From Archivesica marissinica (lineage: Eukaryota > Mollusca > Bivalvia > Venerida > Vesicomyidae), in NCBI GenBank assembly GCA_014843695.1, contig CM026404.1, positions 4,897,840-4,961,839 on the forward strand: DNA of 64,000 nt, written 5' to 3'. The notes below the pieces were generated by a model that was not told the origin of the DNA, did no database searches, and saw only the letters and a program-made list of their open reading frames with translations. Position numbers and translations under genes: made by a program. Numbering within the stretch: the first letter of the stretch is position 1; every line of letters begins with the position of its first letter. Of this stretch, positions 62,701-64,000 are shown one piece after another.

Positions 62701-63066
62701 ATAAATATCTGAAGCCAAAAAAGAAAATAAAGTTGCGCCAAATATTTTCACCAATTCACAAAATTTAGTGCCAGTATATGTTTTTTGTCGCAATTGGCGC
62801 CCGACAACAGGAACCCTGTCATTATTTCAAGGTCCACGAGCACATGCTTTAACTATTCGCTGTTTGATCAACATACACCAAAAACACAAAAGATACTTAT
62901 TTTCATGTATATATTAAGATTTGTAGGTGCCATGTAATTGCATATTTCCTCAATGACAGGTAGCCACATTACTTGTGCGTCTCACTTGTCTCTGAATGAT
63001 TCCAGAAGAGCGTTAAATGTGTGTAATTGGGTTGCTGCTACGCTATGATTCATCAGAGCCGTATCA
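29707..63066 (-). CDS. PPP1R21: PPP1R21 homologue (FERRY complex coiled-coil subunit), 5' exons off-window
   Basis: Sixteen minus-strand exons, joined in continuous phase, give about 620 residues. Coding segments: 63066-62986, 62206-62112, 57577-57375, 49821-49720, 48079-47991, 46948-46812, 46062-45970, 45271-45144, 41097-40930, 39786-39694, 34639-34538, 34044-33910, 32668-32522, 31624-31526, 30719-30561, 29739-29707. Diagnostic matches to PPP1R21 are a THDRRHQLRCREL segment, NFYTYTEQRSQIYPAD, EDALTTL, the KEHWMLEHQLLKIK coiled coil, LIKNHF...LSDSK, and DELSTTSKNYESQLSMMSDH. The last corresponds to the motif naming the family's TTKRSYEDQ domain. In vertebrates the protein is a subunit of the Rab5-effector FERRY complex that links early endosomes to mRNAs; here the role is inferred by homology. 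The N-terminal KLRAQ coiled coil lies beyond 64,000. Introns hold nearly all the repeats of the right half. Confidence 0.93.
29789..29990. repeat. 51-bp tandem repeat, four copies, near the exon 16 acceptor
   Basis: Unit contains AGTGGTCAGTGAACAACAGT and GCTCCATCTGAGATATCACA. It lies about 50 bp upstream (transcript sense) of the terminal exon. Confidence 0.9.
30453..30541. repeat. 44-bp tandem duplication beside the exon 15 donor
   Basis: Two copies of a unit with AGGACAATAATACTACTGAA and GGCCCCTCCAATCTCTTCCA. Confidence 0.85.
30561..30719 (-). CDS. PPP1R21: PPP1R21 exon 15
   Basis: 159 bp (53 codons) between AATGTTTCAG| and |GTAAAC. Encodes DELSTTSKNYESQLSMMSDH, LAGMNEKLTTQNDEIDVLKS and a Ser-rich end; it carries the family-naming TTKRSYEDQ-type motif. 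A 44-bp tandem duplication (30,453-30,541) starts about 20 bp inside the downstream intron. Confidence 0.95.
30948..31203 (-). mobile_element. SINE family C (tRNA-Ser-like), second tail type
   Basis: On the minus strand: head GTCCGCCTCTGTGGTCGAGT, B-box GGTTCGAGCCCCGCTCAGAC, then the body GGAAAGGTGTTGTTAGGTAA and the tail ATATAGCCCAAAATGGTGCT ... AAAACCCGAAATATAA. This tail differs from that of the copies at 7,472 and 39,893. Confidence 0.85.
31275..31406. mobile_element. TA-flanked MITE, family M, copy 1
   Basis: Ends CAGTCAAACCTGTGTTAG and (inverted) AAAGACAGATTTGACTG with TA outside both. The inner motif AACAGCCAACCTGTATTAAA is shared with copies at 57,732 and 58,011. This points to the Tc1/mariner-pogo group. 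Confidence 0.75.
31526..31624 (-). CDS. PPP1R21: PPP1R21 exon 14
   Basis: 99 bp (33 codons) between TTTGATGCAG| and |GTTTGT. Encodes RALHKQLQMAERAKKQAEDE and LKAMSQTYAQLK, a coiled coil. Confidence 0.9.
31800..32416. repeat. 22-bp minisatellite
   Basis: About 28 copies of a 22-bp unit (ACCACCAATCTAGTGCATGG; G/A and C/T variants at the end). It abuts the partial third copy of the exon 13 end. Confidence 0.95.
32411..32581 (-). repeat. 60-bp tandem copies of the PPP1R21 exon 13 end with its donor
   Basis: Three copies at a 60-bp period. The exon's own copy (exon end at 32,522) is followed downstream by a complete second copy with donor GTGAGT (32,456-32,461) and a third partial copy. Shared motif on the plus strand: TTTACTATCAGACAGTTGTA. 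Confidence 0.92.
32522..32668 (-). CDS. PPP1R21: PPP1R21 exon 13
   Basis: 147 bp (49 codons) between AATTTCAG| and GAG|GTGAGT. Encodes REMLIKNHFSTRITELTQQI and QLSDSKCVIFHAE. The final ~50 bp and donor are duplicated 60 bp downstream in frame, giving an alternative donor at 32,461 that would add 20 residues. Confidence 0.92.
32745..32987 (-). mobile_element. SINE family A, antisense, full length
   Basis: Complete head, body and tail on the minus strand. The candidate target-site duplication is CAATGTTTA at 32,736-32,744 and 32,988-32,996. A ~28-bp piece resembling the SINE C head lies just to its left. Confidence 0.82.
33056..33815. repeat. 21-bp minisatellite
   Basis: About 36 copies of TACGTCTATACAATTAGAAT(T). 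Interrupted near 33,510-33,535 by AACTATGAAAATTGCAGAAA, a string that occurs again at 34,186 outside the array. CTTCTATA variants cluster at the right end. Confidence 0.95.
33910..34044 (-). CDS. PPP1R21: PPP1R21 exon 12
   Basis: 135 bp (45 codons) between GCTCTTGCAG| and |GTAAGT. Encodes KNKKLEKELENSNCAEQITS then a low-complexity linker ending DKRLDVTM. The corresponding region is also a poorly conserved linker in vertebrates. Confidence 0.85.
34538..34639 (-). CDS. PPP1R21: PPP1R21 exon 11
   Basis: 102 bp (34 codons) ending at |GTACAG. Encodes QQKVSMLEQGKEHWMLEHQL and LKIKFENETE, part of the C-terminal coiled coil. The acceptor TTTGCTCTGCAG| is itself the first unit of the adjoining 24-bp array, so the same acceptor-like string recurs every 24 bp upstream. 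Confidence 0.92.
34640..38562. repeat. 24-bp minisatellite (~163 copies) anchored on the exon 11 acceptor
   Basis: Unit TATAATACTGCAGAGCAAAC plus four variable bases. On the gene's strand each unit reads ...TTTGCTCTGCAG..., identical to the exon 11 acceptor. Units with 25 bp (AACTGGGGTATAATACTGC) and variant units recur about 1,635 bp apart (34,981 and 36,616; 35,614 and 37,248), so a ~68-unit block is itself duplicated. Long minus-strand frames (up to 1,311 codons) are artefacts. Confidence 0.97.
38690..39384. repeat. 35-bp minisatellite
   Basis: About 20 nearly identical copies of a 35-bp unit (TTATTTGCCTACCACAATAC, TGTCTACCACCCAGG). Few substitutions, so recently expanded. It gives long artefactual plus-strand frames. 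Confidence 0.97.
39694..39786 (-). CDS. PPP1R21: PPP1R21 exon 10
   Basis: 93 bp (31 codons) between TTATTCAG| and |GTAAGT. Encodes PESVPHHIAVHNRKVLLSSA and ESREGLAKQ; ESREGLA is shared with human PPP1R21. Confidence 0.93.
39893..40138 (+). mobile_element. SINE family C, first tail type
   Basis: Head GTCCGCCTCCGTGGTTGAGT, B-box GGTTCGAGCCCATCTCAGAC, body GGAAAGGTGTTGTTAAGTAA, and tail CCCATCGCTCAAATGGGCAA ... GCGATGATAAATAAACGTAA as in SINE family B. Confidence 0.85.
40312..40546 (+). mobile_element. SINE family A, full length with 13-bp target-site duplication
   Basis: Head GGAAGTCGTGATAGCACAGT through the tail TTGTTTCGCAATCGAGCTAA ... TTTGTATAAACT. Direct repeats AAATGGTGTTCTT at 40,299-40,311 and 40,547-40,559 mark a clean, young insertion. 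It serves as the reference copy for the family (235 bp). Confidence 0.93.
40930..41097 (-). CDS. PPP1R21: PPP1R21 exon 9
   Basis: 168 bp (56 codons) between TGTTTTAG| and |GTAAAT. Encodes FATFWAANLDFFNQRAGYRT through HFRQRAAVYIAALSK. Confidence 0.9.
41395..44716. repeat. 46/33-bp two-unit minisatellite in the exon 8-9 intron
   Basis: Units of 46 bp (GGGGAATATGTCTGATGGTA, CAAGACACTGAATGGTGATA, CTGCAT) and 33 bp (the same without a 13-bp stretch) alternate. Runs of the long unit dominate at the left and mixed patterns in the middle and right. Very long open frames on the minus strand are artefacts. Confidence 0.97.
44717..45143. other. Intron sequence without recognised features
   Basis: AT-rich, between the 46/33-bp array and exon 8. 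Confidence 0.4.
45144..45271 (-). CDS. PPP1R21: PPP1R21 exon 8
   Basis: 128 bp between ATCTTGCAG| and |GTTTGT. Encodes VSKHYNSKVSLEHQMPTATQ ... TDECVVSSLVSLVTSTGK, close to human SKHYSQK...EHELPTATQ. Confidence 0.93.
45461..46003 (-). repeat. ~76-bp tandem copies of the PPP1R21 exon 7 end with its donor
   Basis: Seven copies starting at about 45,461, 45,537, 45,618, 45,694, 45,770, 45,851 and 45,927. In transcript sense each reads CGTATGTTTGCCATATTGAC, a short AT-rich insert, then TACATCAGGTTGTTAGAG|GTAAGT. That is the last ~50 bp of exon 7 plus ~23 bp of intron. All donors are GTAAGT. Each copy carries an in-frame TAA before its donor. Confidence 0.93.
45970..46062 (-). CDS. PPP1R21: PPP1R21 exon 7
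   Basis: 93 bp between GTATCTTCAG| and AGAG|GTAAGT. Encodes TKSCAHSPITHPRMFAILSN and YLTDLHQVVR. Both phases match neighbouring exons only if this acceptor is used. The last ~50 bp and the donor are repeated seven more times in the following intron. Confidence 0.88.
46138..46738 (+). mobile_element. SINE family D (tRNA-Glu/Val-like), split by an insert
   Basis: Head TCGGATTAGTGTAGTGGTTA, GCTTCTCACCAAGGCAACCC and GGTTCGATCCTCGGA. The body runs to GAGTGATTAA (46,334). The family-D tail (GCTTGTTTCGCGATCGTTGT ... AAATAAAGTTT) resumes at about 46,683. Comparison with the uninterrupted copy at 63,070 shows the 46,335-46,682 stretch to be an insertion. Confidence 0.7.
46437..46676. repeat. 119-bp tandem duplication
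   Basis: Two copies at a 119-bp period (CCCAATAATATCTATTGAGG and CCCAGTAATATCTATGGAGG as starts) within the stretch that interrupts the SINE D copy. Confidence 0.9.
46812..46948 (-). CDS. PPP1R21: PPP1R21 exon 6
   Basis: 137 bp between TTTTTCAG| and |GTGAGT. Encodes EEECAVSSCTSMLQSKNMEL and KKFNAVFNKLDTITSLLAAQ. A 38-bp minisatellite begins about 8 bp upstream of the acceptor AG, at the edge of the polypyrimidine tract. Confidence 0.93.
46956..47760. repeat. 38-bp minisatellite next to the exon 6 acceptor
   Basis: About 19 copies of a ~38-bp unit (GATGATCATTATAAACTGCT, GATAAATACACACAAACA), decaying toward the right into CA-rich and CATA-rich tracts. It starts directly at the polypyrimidine tract of exon 6. 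Confidence 0.95.
47991..48079 (-). CDS. PPP1R21: PPP1R21 exon 5
   Basis: 89 bp between CTACTCTAG| and |GTTAGA. Encodes ETATGLHPFAKHVKKMVAYM and NKVLPYQLS, matching human ...LRKILPYQLKS. Ends with two bases of a Ser codon completed by exon 6. Confidence 0.9.
48238..48496 (-). mobile_element. SINE family C, antisense, second tail type
   Basis: Same body and tail as the copy at 30,948 (AAATATAAACC-type tail, CCTTTCCTGGGCAGGCTCCA, B-box region GAGCGGGGCTCAAATCCGTG on the plus strand). Confidence 0.85.
48535..48772 (-). mobile_element. SINE family C, antisense, diverged
   Basis: Older copy directly beside the previous one, with small deletions (ACACCTTCCTGGGCAGCCTC, TGAGCGGGGTTCGAACCAGT). The two neighbouring copies are unequal in age. 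Confidence 0.8.
48797..49385 (+). mobile_element. Diverged SINE A-like element containing a 40-bp tandem array
   Basis: A (GAT)n tract at 48,800-48,828 precedes a weak tRNA-like head (GTCGTATAATGGACACAGTG, GTGAGCTTGAACCCCTCC). A SINE-A tail is found at 49,325-49,382 (AACTTGTTTCGCAATCAAGC). Between them, 49,035-49,240 holds about five copies of a 40-bp unit (AAAACTCAGACTCGACCAAT, CAATTGGTTCTGCTGAGCAT). Confidence 0.55.
49432..49664. mobile_element. TTAA-type (piggyBac-like) MITE, copy 3, intact
   Basis: Ends CCCTTTCAACACCA and TGGTGTTGAAAGGG with TTAA immediately outside both (49,428-49,431 and 49,665-49,668). TTAA targets with CCC...GGG termini are the piggyBac signature. The 233-bp interior includes the same central palindrome as copies 1 and 2. 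It lies about 50 bp from exon 4's donor. Confidence 0.85.
49720..49821 (-). CDS. PPP1R21: PPP1R21 exon 4
   Basis: 102 bp (34 codons) between TGTTTACAG| and |GTACGC. Encodes FCKLLHEHLSHLRPVEHSLK through KEDALTTL. The donor GTACGC is weak; the intron 5' to this exon carries the Academ-like transposon. Confidence 0.9.
49903..50140. mobile_element. MITE with CAGGGTT(C) ends, copy 1 (hAT-like?)
   Basis: Starts CCAGGGTTCACTCTGTCTGA and ends TTGGCGACTGACAGCGGGTA, CCCCGTG. Shares internal blocks with the copy at 62,597 (TTGCGCCAATTCACAAA, TTTTTTGTCGCAATTGGCG). Confidence 0.6.
50354..50660. repeat. Two small tandem arrays, 40-bp and 31-bp units
   Basis: 50,354-50,460: about three copies of the same 40-bp unit as at 49,035-49,240. 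50,531-50,660: about four copies of a 31-bp unit (GTGTCGGATTGGCAGTGCCT, TGTTCTCG). The 100 bp between this array and the Academ-like element (50,661-50,745) has an open minus-strand frame of unknown origin. Confidence 0.85.
51538..52671 (-). pseudogene. Academ-like protein, C-terminal segment with XPG-type nuclease motifs
   Basis: A 377-codon segment. Numbered from its first Met it has HEEADTRMLLH (142-152), an acidic TDVLVLLLYYCG strand (170-181), and LTGCDSTSSLFRIGKRTAF (229-247). The last resembles the LxGCD...GIGxxxA helix-hairpin-helix entry of FEN1/XPG nucleases. This EEADTR + TDVLVLLL + LTGCDSTS combination is familiar from Academ-type and related orphan proteins in molluscs and cnidarians. 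It is separated from the upstream coding segment by a frameshift near 52,700-52,790. Confidence 0.65.
52796..54343 (-). pseudogene. Academ-like protein, middle segment broken by in-frame stops
   Basis: One minus-strand frame runs from 54,343 to 52,796, interrupted by stops at about 53,879 (TGA), 53,774-53,780 (TGA) and 53,405 (TAG). Landmarks: TDLNTIYTALIQIVRLAESL, GKLYADGGLHAFLTESGVYA, EGGFMVRRSNNNLFN, and PDQWQNPFDLEDVPEML. These are shared with large uncharacterised transposon-borne proteins of marine invertebrates. The breaks mean it cannot encode a full protein. Confidence 0.65.
54459..54755 (-). pseudogene. Academ-like element, N-terminal open fragment
   Basis: 98 codons (MAKCQIRDDNRYIPAGLIPI ...), upstream of the broken main frame and in the same orientation. 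No motif recognised. Assigned to the element by position only. Confidence 0.35.
55376..56980. other. PPP1R21 intron, no recognised elements
   Basis: About 1.6 kb of AT-rich sequence between the Academ-like element and a SINE. No conserved frame, tandem repeat or TIR was noticed. Confidence 0.4.
56981..57233 (-). mobile_element. SINE family C, antisense, second tail type
   Basis: Complete: tail TATTTCGGGTTTCACGCCTG, body, and head ending GACCACAGAGGCGGAC on the plus strand. Confidence 0.87.
57375..57577 (-). CDS. PPP1R21: PPP1R21 exon 3
   Basis: 203 bp between TTTTATAG| and |GTATGT. Encodes IPELNGLNLPTHDRRHQL ... NFYTYTEQRSQIYPADGK ... TSPVNIH. It is the largest exon in the window and the most recognisable part of the family core. 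Confidence 0.93.
57732..57903. mobile_element. TA-flanked MITE, family M, copy 2
   Basis: CAGTCAAACCTGTGTTAGTG to AGACAGGGTTGACTG, TA outside both ends. Interior repeats of TTAAGCAGCCA. Confidence 0.8.
58011..58188. mobile_element. TA-flanked MITE, family M, copy 3
   Basis: CAGTCAAACCTGTGTTAGTG to AAGGCAGGTTTGACTG with TA at both sides. Same interior as copy 2. Confidence 0.8.
58362..62073. mobile_element. Family-M MITE expanded by ~40 internal 90-bp repeats
   Basis: Left end TA-CAATCGAACCTGTATTAAGC and right end TTTAATAGAGGTGACCACTA, ACACAGGAC correspond to the two ends of family M (right end eroded). The interior from 58,380 to 62,030 is a 90-bp tandem array (TTAAGCAACCTGCCGAGGGC, ATGATGACAAGTGGCTGCTT, ACTAGAGGTTAGATGATGAC) whose GGCTGCTTA and TTAAGCAACC motifs are MITE interior sequence. 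Confidence 0.75.
62112..62206 (-). CDS. PPP1R21: PPP1R21 exon 2
   Basis: 95 bp between TATATAG| and |GTAAGT. Encodes SLLSTVENDLKDQLYLSNKI and ADKLPFVDT, aligning with the human ...EESLSIINEKVPFNDT segment. Ends with one base of a split Lys codon. Confidence 0.85.
62597..62818. mobile_element. MITE with CAGGGTTCC ends, copy 2 (hAT-like?)
   Basis: CAGGGTTCCCTCTGTCTGAA at the left and CGACAACAGGAACCCTG at the right form terminal inverted repeats of nine bases. Flanks CTCATT / TCATTA partly agree. Assignment to hAT is a guess from the CAGGG ends. Confidence 0.65.
62986..63066 (-). CDS. PPP1R21: PPP1R21 exon 1 (numbered within window)
   Basis: 81 bp: one base completing a codon, 26 codons (...TALMNHSVAATQLHTFNALL...), then two bases. 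Donor GTGAGA. Its phase fits exon 2 exactly. The acceptor AG coincides with the insertion point of a family-D SINE at 63,070, and AG plus TGATA forms part of that SINE's target-site duplication. This is the least certain exon because the human counterpart is poorly conserved here. Confidence 0.65.
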
Positions 63067-63069
63067 CTC

Positions 63070-63288
63070 CGATTAGCACAATGGTTAGCGCGCTCGCTTC
63101 TCACCAATGCAACCTGGGTTCGATCCTCGGACCGGGTAGAATGTGAGATGGTACGTTGGTCAGCAGATCTGACAGGTGGGTTTTCTCCTAATACTCCCGG
63201 TTTTCTCCCACACGAATGACCACATTTACGAGTGATTAATATACGTTGTTAGAAATTGTTTCGCAATCGTTGTAAAATATATAAAGTT
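63070..63288 (+). mobile_element. SINE family D, inserted at the PPP1R21 exon 1 acceptor
   Basis: Head CCGATTAGCACAATGGTTAG, GGTTCGATCCTCGGACC; tail TTGTTTCGCAATCGTTGTAA ... TATATAAAGTT. Direct repeats TATCACTC at 63,062-63,069 and 63,289-63,296 are the target-site duplication. On the gene's strand this is GAGTGATA, which contains the AG|TGATA exon border. Confidence 0.85.
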
Positions 63289-63386
63289 TATCACTCATAA
63301 ACATGTATGTAGATAAATAGTTTCAGATCAACCTATAGTGGTAATTGCAAAGTTCTCTCCTCTATGATTTCCTTCATGTATTTATT

Positions 63387-63648
63387 TATATTTCGGGTTT
63401 TACGCCTGCATCAGCACCATTTTGGGCTATATCGCCGGCAGGCAGTTTACCTAACAACACCTTTCCTGGGCAGGCTCCAGCGGTTAACCAGTACTTGGGT
63501 GCACCAACCTCCGTAAGAAACTGCCAACTTTTTCATATAAATGAGACACGGCCTGCCTGAGCGGGGCTCGAACCCGTGACCATCAGTGATGATAGGTTAC
63601 AGTGGTATACAAGTCAGCGACCGTAACCACTCGACAATGGAGGCGGAC
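63387..63648 (-). mobile_element. SINE family C, antisense, second tail type
   Basis: Complete copy, with a four-base tandem repeat in the head region (GGCCTGCCTGAGCGGGGCTC on the plus strand). Confidence 0.87.
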
Positions 63649-63890
63649 ATTCCTTCATGTAGCTTCTTCATTACTTCAAATATTTGACTGTATATAGGGT
63701 TTATTCTAGAGTAGAAAAAAGGGCAGGGTGGATCTGAAATGTATCAGGGTGCATTTTGAGCAGCCAAGTGGGTAGGTGCGGGATTGGCTACTTGGGGTTT
63801 TCCTCCCTTTAGAAAATGTTGCCATCTTATGATAATTGACAGCTAAATTATGCTGATCAAAGTGACGGTTGGGCGGAACATATCGGGCAT

Positions 63891-64000
63891 GTGTGTGTTT
63901 TACATTTATTTATCGTCGTTACCATATGAGCGACGCCCCCTGAAGAGATTAGTCATTTTAGATTTTTGGAGGATAGTGCAATAATACAGAGAGAGACCCA
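63891..64000 (-). mobile_element. SINE family B, antisense, cut by the window edge
   Basis: Tail and body (TTTACATTTATTTATCGTCG, ATGAGCGACGCCCCCTGAAG, GAGAGAGACCCA) run off the right end. Confidence 0.85.

Overview
The window looks like AT-rich genomic DNA of a repeat-laden marine invertebrate, most likely a mollusc and probably a bivalve. The grounds are an intron-rich animal gene, several families of tRNA-derived SINEs, LINE reverse transcriptases, TIR transposons and many minisatellite arrays. The species cannot be named from the sequence. There is no sign of a bacterial, viral or organellar genome.

Main gene: the right half, from the window's right edge down to about 29,700 on the minus strand, is one large gene. 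I assembled 16 exons whose reading phases join without conflict, encoding about 620 residues. They match the middle and C-terminal parts of PPP1R21, a coiled-coil subunit of the endosomal Rab5-effector FERRY complex. The 5' exons lie beyond 64,000. The stop codon is at 29,707-29,709, overlapped by an AATAAA signal. Almost everything else from 30 to 64 kb is intron: minisatellites, SINEs, MITEs and one large decayed TIR transposon (50.7-55.4 kb, Academ-like).

Most notable: several minisatellites sit on splice junctions and carry copies of them. Exon 7's 3' end and donor is repeated seven more times in the next intron. Exon 13's end and donor is duplicated in frame exactly 60 bp downstream. Exon 11's acceptor is the last unit of a ~163-copy 24-bp array whose units each carry the same acceptor-like core. 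Upstream, a SINE inserted at exon 1's acceptor has a target-site duplication that includes that acceptor.

Left half (1-29.7 kb): almost entirely mobile and repetitive DNA. In order: two 5'-truncated LINEs head to head (1-3.7 kb); a foldback element with kilobase arms around a Ty3/gypsy-type integrase fragment (3.8-6.4 kb); SINE fragments; a nearly intact L1/Tx1-type LINE inserted into a 45-bp satellite (7.9-11.3 kb) and the satellite itself to 14.9 kb; decayed LINE pieces; a nested SINE-in-SINE cluster whose order can be read from target-site duplications (17.4-18.5 kb); and minisatellites and MITEs. The only other likely host coding sequence is a single first exon of a 4-coumarate-CoA-ligase/luciferase-like acyl-CoA synthetase (18,560-18,685, minus strand); its other exons would lie left of the window.

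Most long open frames here are products of tandem repeats with periods divisible by three, or of arrays lacking stops, and are not genes. All work was done by eye: exon borders rest on splice consensus, phase continuity and remembered homology, and copy numbers are approximate.
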